Assembly (NCBI GenBank): GCA_028822985.1
Contig: JAPKCK010000002.1
Location: 62,001 to 126,000 of the forward strand
Direction of reading: 5' to 3'
DNA length: 64,000 nucleotides
Origin: Aquiluna sp.
GTDB taxonomy: Bacteria > Actinomycetota > Actinomycetes > Actinomycetales > Microbacteriaceae
Part shown: positions 19,803-29,557 of the stretch, one piece after another
Layout: every line of letters starts with the position of its first letter
Position numbering within the stretch: the stretch's first letter is position 1
Position numbers and translations under genes: made by a program
Notes under the pieces: model-generated
Databases searched by the model: none
What the model saw: only the letters and a program-made list of their open reading frames with translations
Told to the model about the DNA's origin: nothing

Positions 19803-21473
19803 TTATTCTCCGTCGGAATCTGAAGGAACTGGCATTGACTTCTCCAGCTTCAGCAAGAACTCAACGTTGCTCGCTGTTTCCTTCAAGCGGTTCAGAACTA
19901 GCTCGAGAGCCTGCTGCTGCTCAAGGCCCGCAAGCGCTCTGCGGAGCTTCCAAATAATCTTGGTCTCCTGTGGGCTCATTAGCAGCTCTTCGCGTCTGGT
20001 ACCAGATGCATTGATGTCAACGGCTGGGAATATTCGCTTGTCAGCAAGCTGACGAGAGAGCCTGAGCTCCATGTTTCCAGTGCCCTTGAACTCTTCGAAG
20101 ATAACCTCATCCATTTTGGATCCAGTATCAACAAGGGCAGTAGCCAAAATAGTTAGCGATCCACCGAATTCAATGTTTCTGGCGGCACCAAAGAAACGCT
20201 TTGGTGGATAAAGAGCTGAAGAGTCCACTCCACCGGACAAAATTCGGCCCGATGCCGGTGCACTCAGGTTGTAGGCACGACCTAATCTCGTGATCGAGTC
20301 AAGCAAAATAACTACATCATGACCCATCTCCACTAGACGCTTTGCGCGCTCGATAGCGAGCTCGGCGACCGTTGTGTGATCTTCGGCAGGTCGATCAAAT
20401 GTGGATGCAATTACCTCACCCTTGACTGTGCGCTGCATGTCAGTTACTTCTTCTGGTCGCTCGTCAACCAAAACAACCATCAGGTGGACCTCAGGGTTGT
20501 TGGTCGAAATAGCGTTGGCAATAGCCTGAAGAACTAGGGTCTTTCCGGCCTTTGGAGGCGAAACAATAAGTCCACGCTGCCCCTTACCGATTGGAGCAAC
20601 TAGGTCAATAATTCTCGTCGAGAGGCGCTTGTTGTCGGTCTCTAGGCGCAAGCGAGTGTCCGGGTAAAGCGGAGTGAGCTTGCCGAACTCAACCCTCTCG
20701 GCCGACTCTTCAAGGGTTTGCCCGTTCAAAGTTTCAATCTTGACTAGGGCATTAAATTTTTGACGCTGGTTGTTTTCGTTATCGCGAGGTTGACGAATTG
20801 AACCCACGACTGCATCGCCCTTACGCATACCGTATTTCTTTACCTGGCCCAAGGAAACATAAACATCGTTGTCGCCTGGAAGGTAACCGGAAGTGCGAAG
20901 GAACGCGTAGTTGTCCAGCACGTCCAAGATTCCAGCAACTGGGATAAGGACATCATCTTCGCTTACTTCAGGCTCTGCTTCGTCCTGGGGTCCACGTCCA
21001 CGTCCACGGTCGCGATCGCGATCGCGGTAACGACCGCGTCGGTTGCGATTACCACCGCGACGCTCGTCATCTCTATCTCGTTGGTTTTCACGATCACCGC
21101 TTCGGGTTTCGCTGTCCTCTTTATTTGAACGTTCTGGCTTTTGACCGGATTTTGCCTCAGCATCGTTACTGGAATCGGTCTTCTTATCAGATCTGTCTTT
21201 ACTCGAATCCGGATTGCTGGAGCTACCCTTGTCGCCGGAAGATTCAGATGGGGCCTTCTCGGCAGAAGTTTCAGAAGCTGACTTCGAAGCTGTGGTCCGG
21301 CGTCTAGCCGGTGCCTTCTTTGTCTCTGCTTCTAAAGGTGCCTCAGACTTGTCGGCCTTGGCAGTTTTGTTTGGCTGCTCCGGAGCCTCGGTGGCCGGCT
21401 TGGTTTCTGACGAATCAGATCCGGTTGCCCGCCTGGAACGGCGAACGGGCTTTTCTTGTTGGATTTCATCCAT
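19803..21473 (-). CDS. rho: Transcription termination factor Rho, lacking the N-terminal helical domain
   Basis: RNA-dependent ATPase ring that terminates transcription, 556 residues. About the first 165 residues are low complexity: a Ser/Ala/Lys/Glu-rich stretch, then an Arg/Asp/Gly-rich stretch ([20 protein letters not shown]). The cold-shock-like RNA-binding domain ([22 protein letters not shown]) and the RecA-like motor follow, with Walker [20 protein letters not shown] and the Q/R-loop region [21 protein letters not shown] see no Rho_N helix domain before the low-complexity region, and an in-frame stop lies five codons upstream of the ATG, so the start is not misplaced. The basic stretch could bind RNA itself. 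Confidence 0.95.
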   Translation of the reverse strand: MDEIQQEKPVRRSRRATGSDSSETKPATEAPEQPNKTAKADKSEAPLEAETKKAPARRRTTASKSASETSAEKAPSESSGDKGSSSNPDSSKDRSDKKTDSSNDAEAKSGQKPERSNKEDSETRSGDRENQRDRDDERRGGNRNRRGRYRDRDRDRGRGRGPQDEAEPEVSEDDVLIPVAGILDVLDNYAFLRTSGYLPGDNDVYVSLGQVKKYGMRKGDAVVGSIRQPRDNENNQRQKFNALVKIETLNGQTLEESAERVEFGKLTPLYPDTRLRLETDNKRLSTRIIDLVAPIGKGQRGLIVSPPKAGKTLVLQAIANAISTNNPEVHLMVVLVDERPEEVTDMQRTVKGEVIASTFDRPAEDHTTVAELAIERAKRLVEMGHDVVILLDSITRLGRAYNLSAPASGRILSGGVDSSALYPPKRFFGAARNIEFGGSLTILATALVDTGSKMDEVIFEEFKGTGNMELRLSRQLADKRIFPAVDINASGTRREELLMSPQETKIIWKLRRALAGLEQQQALELVLNRLKETASNVEFLLKLEKSMPVPSDSDGE

Positions 21474-21546
21474 GTTTTTGATTACTCATTTCTATGCGGC
21501 GAAGTGCCGTTGTGTGGAAACTTAAGGAAAAATACAGTGGCGGGCT

Positions 21547-22464
21547 TTAGGTGCCTGATCCTGACTGCACTAAAAGACTAGCACCTTTGACATCAACTGC
21601 AAGGGCTAAAACTCGCCAGTCGGGAAAGGAGCTCTGGACAAGAGCCACGGCTGCCATTCGTTTTGCCGGATCGTCCTCCAAAACCAAAACCGACGGGCCT
21701 GCCCCGGAGACTACCGCCGGATGGCCCTGATCTCTGAGCTCCTGGATCAAGGCTGATGTCTCTGGCATTGCGCTAGATCGGTAGCTCTGATGCAATCTGT
21801 CCTCGGTTGCCGCAAGCATCAGCTCTGGGCTCTGAGTTAGAGCAGCGACAAGGAGTGCCGACCTGGATACGTTGAAAACGGCATCGGTATGTGGAACGGA
21901 TTCCGGCTGCAAGCTTCTGGCTAGTTTGGTTGACATCTGATGGGGTGGAACCAGAACCAGCGGGGAGACACCACGGTGAACCGTTAACTTCTTGTGGCGA
22001 GGAACCCCGTCTTCCTGAACCCAGGCAATAGTCAAACCGCCGAAAAGTGCGGGCGCAACATTGTCTGGATGCCCCTCCAGTTCTGTGGCAAACCCCAAAA
22101 GCTGCTGTTCGCTAATTTCAATCTCATCCTGCAAGATTCCAGCCGCAAGCATGATGCCGCCGGCTACCGCCGCTCCAGAGGACCCCATTCCCCTGCCGTG
22201 AGGAATGTTGTTCTCGCATCTAATCTTTAGGCCCGGAATTTTTTTGCCGAGCTTGTTGAAAACTAGAGCCAAGGACTTATAAATCAGATTCGACTCATCC
22301 AAAGGAATGTCACCCGCTCCTTCACCTGCAACTGAAATTTCCAGACCAGAGGAAACTACTTCCGCTTCGTAGCTGTCATAAAATGACAGTGCCATTCCAA
22401 GAGTGTCGAAGCCGGGCCCCAGGTTGGCAGTTGTTGCTGGGATTTTTACCGTTACTGTTTTCAC
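21547..22464 (-). CDS. thrB: Homoserine kinase
   Basis: GHMP-family kinase of 305 residues converting homoserine to O-phosphohomoserine in threonine synthesis. Signature segments are PATTANLGPGFDTLGMAL at the N-terminus and the ATP-binding loop IPHGRGMGSSGAAVAGG. The C-terminal GHPAVVSGAGPSVLVL is the third GHMP motif. It overlaps the end of thrC by four bases (ATGA). It is the last gene of the threonine block; rho begins 73 bases downstream. Confidence 0.95.
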   Translation of the reverse strand: MKTVTVKIPATTANLGPGFDTLGMALSFYDSYEAEVVSSGLEISVAGEGAGDIPLDESNLIYKSLALVFNKLGKKIPGLKIRCENNIPHGRGMGSSGAAVAGGIMLAAGILQDEIEISEQQLLGFATELEGHPDNVAPALFGGLTIAWVQEDGVPRHKKLTVHRGVSPLVLVPPHQMSTKLARSLQPESVPHTDAVFNVSRSALLVAALTQSPELMLAATEDRLHQSYRSSAMPETSALIQELRDQGHPAVVSGAGPSVLVLEDDPAKRMAAVALVQSSFPDWRVLALAVDVKGASLLVQSGSGT

Positions 22465-23543
22465 TTTTCGCGCTCCAGTCCCAAGATTCCGGCCACCGCA
22501 TCAGCGGTTGCTCCAACCTTTTTCGGCTTTATTGAGCGACCACGCTCGTCTTTTAGGGCCCAGTCGGGGTCTTTCAGGCCGTGGCCTGTAACTGTAACCA
22601 CCACGGTGTTGACCGCCGGCAGGCTTCCCTGCTGCTTGAGCTTATAAAGACCCGCAGCGCCGGTCGCACTCGAAGGCTCAACGAAAACGCCGCACTCCTG
22701 CGACAAGAATCGATGCATCCACAAAATCTGCTTGTCACTAACAGCGTCAAAACCGCCCTCGGTGTCCCGTTTGGCCTCTTGAGCTAAATCCCAAGACGCC
22801 GGGTTCCCAATCCTGATGGCAGTAGCTATAGTTTCTGGTTTGGCCACAGGTGCTCCCTTTATGAAAGGAGCAGATCCTTCGGCCTGAATCCCAAAGAGCC
22901 TCGGAAGCTTCTTGATTCTTCCGTCCGCTACCTCTTCCCGGTAACCGAGGTGGTAGGCGGAAATGTTGCCGGCATTACCTAGCGGCATCGCATGAAGATC
23001 TGGTGCTTCACCAAGGACATCAACCACTTCAAAAGCCGCTGTTTTTTGACCCTGTAGACGATCCGGGTTTACGGAGTTGACTAAGAAAACCGGATAGTTC
23101 TCGCTCAGCTCCCGAGCAAGTCGCAGACAGTCATCGAAGTTTCCGCGAACCTGCAAAATCTTTGCTTTGTGCGCGACGGCCTGGGACAACTTACCCCACG
23201 AAATTTTGCCCGCCGGAACCAATACGACTGACTGCATCCCCGCCTTGACAGCGTAGGCGGCCGCGGCTGCGGAGGTGTTCCCCGTTGATGCAGCTATCAC
23301 CGCCTTAGCGCCATGGGCTTTTGCCTTTGACACTGCGGTGGTCATCCCTCGGTCCTTAAACGATCCGGTCGGGTTCATTCCTTCAAATTTGAGGTGGACA
23401 TTGCCCACATCTAGCAATTTCGCAAGAGCAGGAGCCTCGATTAGAGGAGTTCCGCCTTCGCCCAGAGTCACAATCGGGTCACCGGTTTCAAATGGTAGCC
23501 GATCCATGTACTCGCGAATCACTCCCCGCCATTGGTGCGCCAT
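22461..23543 (-). CDS. thrC: Threonine synthase
   Basis: PLP enzyme of 360 residues that turns O-phosphohomoserine into threonine. The Schiff-base lysine lies in NPTGSFKDRGMT, and the phosphate-binding loop is seen in ASTGNTSAAAAAYA with a further PLP contact near LGNAGNISAYHLGY. The length is that of the short, bacterial class. Its ATG shares a base with the TGA stop of hom and it overlaps thrB, so hom-thrC-thrB should be co-translated as an operon. Confidence 0.96.
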   Translation of the reverse strand: MAHQWRGVIREYMDRLPFETGDPIVTLGEGGTPLIEAPALAKLLDVGNVHLKFEGMNPTGSFKDRGMTTAVSKAKAHGAKAVIAASTGNTSAAAAAYAVKAGMQSVVLVPAGKISWGKLSQAVAHKAKILQVRGNFDDCLRLARELSENYPVFLVNSVNPDRLQGQKTAAFEVVDVLGEAPDLHAMPLGNAGNISAYHLGYREEVADGRIKKLPRLFGIQAEGSAPFIKGAPVAKPETIATAIRIGNPASWDLAQEAKRDTEGGFDAVSDKQILWMHRFLSQECGVFVEPSSATGAAGLYKLKQQGSLPAVNTVVVTVTGHGLKDPDWALKDERGRSIKPKKVGATADAVAGILGLEREK

Positions 23544-24847
23544 CAGAGTCCCTCCACCCGGATTACCGAGTTCACGTTTACGACCGCCACATTTTTACTG
23601 AGGGCAACTACAACTTTTTCTAGATCGGATTCCAATGCCACATGTGTCATCACGGTTAGCACTGCGGCCGCGTCTTTGTCCGCCGGGCTCTGATGAACCG
23701 TCTCGACGCTGACACCGTTCTCGGCAAAAACTGAGGCTATCGACGCCAGTACTCCCGCCTCATCAGACACCTCGAGAGTAATTTGGAATCTAGTAACCAC
23801 TGACTGAACCGGAAGAATCTCTAAATCCGCATGGGTTGAGTCCGCGAGGCCTGGGCCTCCTGCCAAATGGCGTTTAGCTGCACTGACCAGATCGCCAAGA
23901 ATCGCCGACGCGGTTTCCTTGCCACCGGCCCCTGCGCCATAAAACATCAACTCCCCAGCCGATTCTGCTTCAACAAAAACGGCGTTGTAAGCTCCACGAA
24001 CCGCGGCAAGTGGGTGCGATAACGGAATCAAAGTCGGGTGAACTCTAATTACTATTCCTTCTTTTTCCCCACTTGAGGCGCGTTCGCAAATAGCCAGAAG
24101 CTTTACTGCGTAACCGGCTGTGCGAGCAGCGTTAATTTGTTGGGCAGTGATCTTTGTTATTCCCTCGCGATAAACGGACTCGACCGGAACCTCTGAGTGA
24201 AAAGCCAAGGACGCGATGATCGACGCCTTACTCTGAGCGTCAAAGCCCTCAATGTCTGCGGTTGGGTCGGCTTCGGCGTAACCAAGCTTCTTCGCAAGTT
24301 CCAGAGCGTCACCAAACTCAGCGCCGGTTGACTCCATGCGATCCAGAATGAAGTTTGTCGTGCCGTTGACGATACCCATGACGCGATTTATTTTGTCGCC
24401 AGCCAGAGACTCACGCAGCGGCCTAATAATCGGTATTGCTCCTGCGACCGCGGCCTCAAAGTACAGCTGGGCGCCAAGCTGGTCGGCCAATCCGAACAAT
24501 TCCGGCCCGTGGGCTGCAATGAGGGCCTTATTGGCCGTAACAACGTCAGCACCGGACTCGAGAGCAAGCTTTATCCAAGACCTGGCTGGCTCAATGCCTC
24601 CGATAAGTTCTATTACTATGTCGCTTCCAAGAATCAGCGATTCCGCATCCTCGGTCAGCAGCCCCTCAGGCAAATCAAAATCTCGCTTTGCGTCTAAGTT
24701 TCTCACCGCAATGCCCGAGAGTTCGAGGGTCGTTCCCACTCGGCTTGCCAGCTCTTCAGAGTTCTCAAGTAGCAACCTAGCCACCTGTGACCCGACCGAG
24801 CCTGCACCCAATAGGGCAACTCTGATTGGTCTATACGCGCTTTGCAT
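23543..24847 (-). CDS. hom: Homoserine dehydrogenase
   Basis: NAD(P)H-dependent reduction of aspartate semialdehyde to homoserine, 434 residues. The nucleotide fold starts VALLGAGSVGSQVARLL, and the catalytic domain carries GIVNGTTNFILDRM and YAEADPTADIEGFDAQSK. The C-terminal ACT domain (about 350-425, LEVSDEAGVLASIASVFAENGVSVETV) indicates feedback regulation by threonine, as in other monofunctional actinobacterial enzymes. It follows lysA by two bases. Confidence 0.96.
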   Translation of the reverse strand: MQSAYRPIRVALLGAGSVGSQVARLLLENSEELASRVGTTLELSGIAVRNLDAKRDFDLPEGLLTEDAESLILGSDIVIELIGGIEPARSWIKLALESGADVVTANKALIAAHGPELFGLADQLGAQLYFEAAVAGAIPIIRPLRESLAGDKINRVMGIVNGTTNFILDRMESTGAEFGDALELAKKLGYAEADPTADIEGFDAQSKASIIASLAFHSEVPVESVYREGITKITAQQINAARTAGYAVKLLAICERASSGEKEGIVIRVHPTLIPLSHPLAAVRGAYNAVFVEAESAGELMFYGAGAGGKETASAILGDLVSAAKRHLAGGPGLADSTHADLEILPVQSVVTRFQITLEVSDEAGVLASIASVFAENGVSVETVHQSPADKDAAAVLTVMTHVALESDLEKVVVALSKNVAVVNVNSVIRVEGL

Positions 24848-24849
24848 TT

Positions 24850-26253
24850 CTAAGCCTCTCCTGGCTCATAGCCGGCATCTCGTCCTAGCAAATCTCTCTC
24901 GGTCTCCGCCCTGATGAGCACCTTGGCGCTGCCTCCCTTGACTGCGATAACAGCTGGCCTAGGCAGATAGTTGTAGTTAGACGATAGCGAAAAGCAATAC
25001 GCTCCAGTTGCTGGCACGGCGAGCAAATCATTAACCGAGACATCGGCCGGCAGCAATGCATGCCTCACGACGATGTCGCCTGACTCGCAGTGCTTACCAA
25101 CGACTCTGCTCAGCGTTGCTTCGGCGTCGGACGAGCGCGAGGCAATTGTCGCGCTGTACTCGGCCTCGTAAAGTGCCGACCTAATGTTGTCGCTCATGCC
25201 GCCATCAACGCTTACATACTTCCTGGACGCCGCGGCACCCTGATCCGTTACTTGGACATCCTTGAGGGTTCCAACGGAGTAAATTGTTATTCCGGCCGGG
25301 CCGGCAATGACCCTGCCGGGCTCGAACGCGAGCGCGGGAACCGGAATTCCAAGCTGCTCACACTTCTGGGCAACAGCGTTTGTTATTCTTCCCGCCATTT
25401 CATCAAGTGGCAACGGCCGATCGGCCTGCGTGTAGCTAATGCCAAAACCCCCACCGAGATTTAGTTCGGGCACATCTCCACCGGCTAGAAGCTTCGCGTG
25501 CACGTCAAGCAGGCGCTCAGCCGCAGCAATGAAGCCATCGACGACGAAGATTTGGGATCCGATGTGCGAGTGAAGCCCTAAAAATTTTAACTGCGAGTGG
25601 GACCGAATCTTCGCGACCATGTCTGGCACGTCAACTAGCGCAATGCCAAATTTCTGATCCTCACGCGCCGTTGCCAAGTATTCATGGGTAAATGCGTGGA
25701 CACCGGTGTTTACGCGCAATCGAACTGCTTGGACCTTGTCCTGAGCGCTAGCGACCGAAGCAATGCGCTCGATCTCTAATTCCGAGTCAATGACAATAGC
25801 CCCCACTCCAGCAGAAATAGCCCGGCCGATCTCAACGAGTGACTTATTGTTCCCGTGAAGTCCGATTCGCGGTCCTTCAATTCCCGCAGCCAAGGCCACT
25901 GCAAGCTCTCCGCTCGTTGAAACGTCTATCGAAAGACCAGCTTGGTCAACCCACCTAACCACCTCGGTTGTCAAAAGGGCCTTTGAAGCGTAATAGCACT
26001 TAGCGGTCGTGCCGATTTTCTGGGCAGCATCTGAAAAGGCTCTGCGCGTGCTCATAAGACGCGACTCAAAATCCTCTTGGTCCACAACGTATAGCGGAGA
26101 GCCAAACTGGCGAACTAGGTCCGAAGCAGTTTGGCCACCAACTAAGAGCTCACCACGTTCATTGCGCTTTGCAGTTCTCGGCCAAATTCTTGGGTCCAGC
26201 TCGGAAAGGTCAACTGGCGTCTCCAGCCACTTAGGCGTGAGCGGATTCTTCAT
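24850..26253 (-). CDS. lysA: Diaminopimelate decarboxylase
   Basis: PLP enzyme of 467 residues for the last step of lysine synthesis, meso-diaminopimelate to lysine. The PLP lysine lies in CYYASKALLTTEV. Other family marks are the histidine/glycine-rich LGLHSHIGSQIF and LNLGGGFGISY, the phosphate site FEPGRVIAGPAG and the cross-dimer cysteine of KHCESGDIVV. It stands between argS and hom as in many actinobacteria. dapD and dapE of the same pathway lie at 60485-62539. Confidence 0.96.
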   Translation of the reverse strand: MKNPLTPKWLETPVDLSELDPRIWPRTAKRNERGELLVGGQTASDLVRQFGSPLYVVDQEDFESRLMSTRRAFSDAAQKIGTTAKCYYASKALLTTEVVRWVDQAGLSIDVSTSGELAVALAAGIEGPRIGLHGNNKSLVEIGRAISAGVGAIVIDSELEIERIASVASAQDKVQAVRLRVNTGVHAFTHEYLATAREDQKFGIALVDVPDMVAKIRSHSQLKFLGLHSHIGSQIFVVDGFIAAAERLLDVHAKLLAGGDVPELNLGGGFGISYTQADRPLPLDEMAGRITNAVAQKCEQLGIPVPALAFEPGRVIAGPAGITIYSVGTLKDVQVTDQGAAASRKYVSVDGGMSDNIRSALYEAEYSATIASRSSDAEATLSRVVGKHCESGDIVVRHALLPADVSVNDLLAVPATGAYCFSLSSNYNYLPRPAVIAVKGGSAKVLIRAETERDLLGRDAGYEPGEA

Positions 26254-26255
26254 AG

Positions 26256-27914
26256 CTACATCCTCTCCGGGGCGCTAACCCCAAGTAACCCAAGTCCATT
26301 AGCAAGCACTTGTGTACAAGCGTCGTTGAGCCAAAGCCTGGACCGATGCACAGTTTCTACAGGATCCCCCGAGAGTGGAATTACTCGACAGTGGTCGTAG
26401 AAACGGTGATAGGTACCCGCCAATTCTTCCAGATATCTGGCGACCCGGTGCGGCTCACGGAATTGACTTGCGGTTTCGACCACCTGAGGGAACTGAGCAA
26501 GTTGAGCAATAAGATTTTGCTCGCTCAAATGTGACAGGGCTTCTGGAACAAACTCATTGCGCTCCACGAGCTGAGCTGAGGCATTCTTGGAAACCTGCCT
26601 GGTCCTCGCGTGAGCATATTGAACATAGAAAACTGGATTATCGTTTGTCTTTTTTGTCAAAACCTCTAGATCAACATCCAGGCTTGAGTTGATCGATGAT
26701 CTAGCCAGCGAATATCTGGCGGCATCAACGCCGACCGCATCGACCAGGTCTTCCATGGTTATTACCGTTCCAGCACGCTTAGACATTTTCACCGGCTGAC
26801 CCGCTCGAACCAAATTCACCATTTGCCCGATTAAGATTTCCATCTGCTGACCGGGCGTATCGCCAAAAGCCGCGCAAATAGCCATCATGCGCTGAACATA
26901 GCCATGATGATCTGCGCCCAGCATATAAATGCACTGGTCGAAGCCGCGTTCTCGCTTGTCCAGGTAATAGGCAATGTCGCCAGCGATGTAAGCATTGGAG
27001 CCGTCAGATTTCACAATCACACGATCGCGATCGTCTCCGAAGGTACTCGAGCGCAACCAGGTTGCACCCTCCGCGACAAATGTGTGCCCCTTCTCGCCAA
27101 GCCTGAGGATTGACTTTTCGACGGCCCCGGACTCGTACAGCGAGTGCTCGTGGAAAAAAACATCAAAATCAACGCCAAAACCATGAAGCGACTGTCTAAT
27201 TTGAGCGAACATGAGCTCCACGCCAGCAGACCTAAATGCTTCCTGAGTTGCTTCAGGCTCAAGACTGAGGAGGTCATTTCCGGCTCGATCCATAACGTTT
27301 TTAGCAATGTCGAGGATGTATTGTCCAGAATAACCATCTTCAGGAGCTGGTTCATTTTTTGCTGCGGCAACTAAAGACCTAGCAAACCTGTCAATCTGGC
27401 CACCGTGGTCATTGAAGTAATACTCTCGAGTGACATCGGCTCCGCAAAAATCAAAAATTCGAGCTAAAGAGTCTCCGACCGCGGCCCAACGAGTTCCACC
27501 CAGGTGAATTGGGCCAGTAGGGTTCGCCGAGACAAATTCAAGGTTCAGCCTTACGCCGACCATGCTGTCGCCCCTTCCGAAGTCGGCGCCAAGATCGACA
27601 ATGTTTTTGACAAGCGACGCGGAAGCCCCCGTCGAAACGAACAAGTTAATGAAACCGGGGCCTGCTATTTCCACCTTGGAGATGCCGTCGACTGTTTCCA
27701 GTTTTGCAGCGAGAATTTCGGCGAATTGCCTAGGTGTCATTTCGAAGGACTTACCCAACTGCATCGCAACGTTCGTCGCCCAATCGCCGTGGTCGCGATT
27801 CTTGGGGCGTTCGACAACCACAGAGGTTGGAATTTCGGCCCTGGCCAGTTCCCCCTCAGCCATCAGCTCACTAAGTGCATTGAGAATCGCACTAGATAGC
27901 TGTTCTGGAGTCAT
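26256..27914 (-). CDS. argS: Arginyl-tRNA synthetase
   Basis: Class I aminoacyl-tRNA synthetase of 552 residues. The HIGH-type motif appears as [15 protein letters not shown] and the KMSKS-type motif as [11 protein letters not shown], with the N-terminal Add1 domain and the C-terminal anticodon-binding helices ([11 protein letters not shown] onward). It opens the long minus-strand cluster running to yaaA. TAGGAAA precedes the ATG as ribosome site, and a TATGAT (27973-27978, minus) about 60 bases upstream is a plausible -10. The tRNA-Arg gene lies just beyond on the other strand. Confidence 0.97.
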   Translation of the reverse strand: MTPEQLSSAILNALSELMAEGELARAEIPTSVVVERPKNRDHGDWATNVAMQLGKSFEMTPRQFAEILAAKLETVDGISKVEIAGPGFINLFVSTGASASLVKNIVDLGADFGRGDSMVGVRLNLEFVSANPTGPIHLGGTRWAAVGDSLARIFDFCGADVTREYYFNDHGGQIDRFARSLVAAAKNEPAPEDGYSGQYILDIAKNVMDRAGNDLLSLEPEATQEAFRSAGVELMFAQIRQSLHGFGVDFDVFFHEHSLYESGAVEKSILRLGEKGHTFVAEGATWLRSSTFGDDRDRVIVKSDGSNAYIAGDIAYYLDKRERGFDQCIYMLGADHHGYVQRMMAICAAFGDTPGQQMEILIGQMVNLVRAGQPVKMSKRAGTVITMEDLVDAVGVDAARYSLARSSINSSLDVDLEVLTKKTNDNPVFYVQYAHARTRQVSKNASAQLVERNEFVPEALSHLSEQNLIAQLAQFPQVVETASQFREPHRVARYLEELAGTYHRFYDHCRVIPLSGDPVETVHRSRLWLNDACTQVLANGLGLLGVSAPERM

Positions 27915-28169
27915 GGCTATTTCCTAGATTTAGGCAAGGTGAGGCGCTTTACACGAGCCGTTGTGAACCTAAATCATACCCTCAATGGTCTTTACGGCGT
28001 GGCTTCGCCTCCCAAGCACCGCGTCAAAAAACATTCGTCTCTTGAACGATACCGAGTGTCAAAATCAACTTAGAGCATCACAGCGTTCTGGCCCGTTTTC
28101 AGAATCGCTAACCCTCGGCACCTGGAAGCAGGTTTCAGTTGCTCGCCTAGTAAGCTGGCATAACCCCGG
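27915..28169. other. Intergenic region between argS and tRNA-Arg
   Basis: At 255 bases this is the longest gap in the window. It should contain the argS promoter (candidate -10 TATGAT, minus, 27973-27978) and the tRNA-Arg promoter. A short hairpin ACCTG/CAGGT lies at 28120-28133. I see no convincing coding frame and no recognisable T-box or other riboswitch. Confidence 0.5.
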
Positions 28170-28241
28170 GCCCCCATAGCTCAGGGGATAGAGCACCGCC
28201 CTCCGGAGGCGGGAGCGCAGGTTCGAATCCTGCTGGGGGCA
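28170..28241 (+). tRNA. tRNA-Arg, anticodon CCG
   Basis: A 72-base cloverleaf. The acceptor is GCCCCCA paired with TGGGGGC plus discriminator A. The D arm is GCTC/GAGC. The anticodon stem CCGCC/GGCGG encloses the loop CTCCGGA, anticodon CCG (reads CGG). The T arm is GCAGG-TTCGAAT-CCTGC. CCA is not encoded. The base after the tRNA is the first base of the convergent rdgB stop codon. Confidence 0.97.
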
Positions 28242-28817
28242 CTACCTCTTGGACAGAAAACTCGCCATTTGGTTCATCGCCATTGCTCTGTGGGACAGGC
28301 TGGATTTCACTTCGGGCTCAAGCTGCGCCGCCGTAACCTCAAAACCCTCCGGAATGAACACTGGATCGTAACCGAAGCCTCCATCACCAGAAACGCGCAT
28401 TGCTACTGATCCTGGCCAAACTCCGGTAAAAAAAGTCTCCCCAGACGCTTCAACAAGCGCAATGGTGCAGACAAAAGACGCAGTTCGATGCTCAGACGAA
28501 ATGTCCGTCAGCTGATCCAGAAGCAACTGCCTGTTTACCGCGTCGTCTCGTCCACCGGCCCAGATTGCAGAGAATATGCCCGGGGAGCCGCCCATCACCT
28601 CCACGCAAATGCCGGAATCGTCAGCAAAAGACGGTTGACCTGTAGCTTCGAAGGCCGCACGAGCCTTGATTGCCGCATTTTCCAAAAAAGTGACTCCGCT
28701 TTCAACCGGCTCTGGTCCTTCGTGTGGCAAAAGCTTGAGCTGAGGCAATGACGCTCCGAGAATGAATTCCGCCTCGGCAAGCTTGTGCTTATTTCCGGTG
28801 GCGAAAATCAGCTCCAT
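28242..28817 (-). CDS. rdgB: Non-canonical purine NTP pyrophosphatase (RdgB/HAM1 family)
   Basis: House-cleaning enzyme of 191 residues that hydrolyses dITP, ITP and XTP to keep deaminated purines out of nucleic acids. The N-terminal FATGNKHKLAEAEFIL and the active-site FADDSGICVEVMGGSPGIFSA are hallmark segments, and the C-terminal GGFGYDPVFIPEG and LSHRAMAM are present. It overlaps rph by one base and follows it in an rph-rdgB pair common in bacteria. Its stop directly abuts the tRNA-Arg gene. Confidence 0.96.
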   Translation of the reverse strand: MELIFATGNKHKLAEAEFILGASLPQLKLLPHEGPEPVESGVTFLENAAIKARAAFEATGQPSFADDSGICVEVMGGSPGIFSAIWAGGRDDAVNRQLLLDQLTDISSEHRTASFVCTIALVEASGETFFTGVWPGSVAMRVSGDGGFGYDPVFIPEGFEVTAAQLEPEVKSSLSHRAMAMNQMASFLSKR

Positions 28818-29557
28818 CAGCGAGTCTCCAGAATCGATCCCAGCGATTCTTTCTGCATTGCAGATAGCTCACTGGTTGATTGCAACGCCAGCGCCAACAG
28901 GGCATCAAGCTCGCTTTTATCAAACGGTGCGGCTTCGGCAGTTCCCTGAACTTCAACGAATAACCCCCTGCCTGTAACGACGACATTCATGTCGGTGTCA
29001 GCCCGAACGTCTTCAACGTAGGCCAGATCGGTCATCGGCTCTCCGCCCACGATGCCTACCGAGACTGCCGAAACTGTGTCCAGTAATGGGGTCGCCGATT
29101 TTGCAATAAATCCGTTTTGCTTTCCCCAATTGACAGCGTCCACCAGAGCAATAAACGCTCCAGTGATTGCAGCTGTCCTGGTCCCACCGTCCGCCTGTAA
29201 CACGTCGCAGTCCAAAACTATGGTGTTTTCACCTAGGCTCTTCACGTCTATTACTGCCCTCAGAGAGCGGCCTATCAGTCGAGAGATTTCATGGGTTCGA
29301 CCGCCAATTTTACCCTTTACGCTCTCTCTGTCCGATCGAGTATGCGTGGCTCTTGGCAGCATCGAATACTCCGCCGTGACCCAGCCTTCTCCGGAGCCTT
29401 TTTTGAAGCGAGGAACGCCCTCGGTGAAAGAGGCATTGCACAAGACTCGAGTGTTCCCGAAAGAGACGAGACAGGAACCCTCAGCGTGCACGGTGAAGTT
29501 TCTCTCGAAACTAATCTGCCTGAGTTCCGTGTTGGTTCTATTGTCTTGCCTAGTCAT
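28817..29557 (-). CDS. rph: Ribonuclease PH
   Basis: Phosphorolytic 3'-5' exoribonuclease of 246 residues that trims tRNA precursors. It has the RNase PH signature ([19 protein letters not shown], the substrate-binding [15 protein letters not shown], and [20 protein letters not shown]). Full family length, ending [20 protein letters not shown]. It overlaps the end of murI by eight bases and is followed by rdgB, so murI-rph-rdgB form one unit. Confidence 0.97.
   Translation of the reverse strand: MTRQDNRTNTELRQISFERNFTVHAEGSCLVSFGNTRVLCNASFTEGVPRFKKGSGEGWVTAEYSMLPRATHTRSDRESVKGKIGGRTHEISRLIGRSLRAVIDVKSLGENTIVLDCDVLQADGGTRTAAITGAFIALVDAVNWGKQNGFIAKSATPLLDTVSAVSVGIVGGEPMTDLAYVEDVRADTDMNVVVTGRGLFVEVQGTAEAAPFDKSELDALLALALQSTSELSAMQKESLGSILETR

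Noticed and set aside
20995..21070. Tandem repeat with cgatcgcgatcgcg-like sequence as a binding site or origin-like element
   Set aside because: It is the coding sequence of the Arg/Asp/Gly-rich tract of Rho; the repeat follows from codon use.
27915..28169. T-box or other riboswitch upstream of argS, or a small gene in the gap
   Set aside because: No T-box sequence, specifier stem or terminator/antiterminator pair is visible, and open frames there have no ribosome site or recognisable product.
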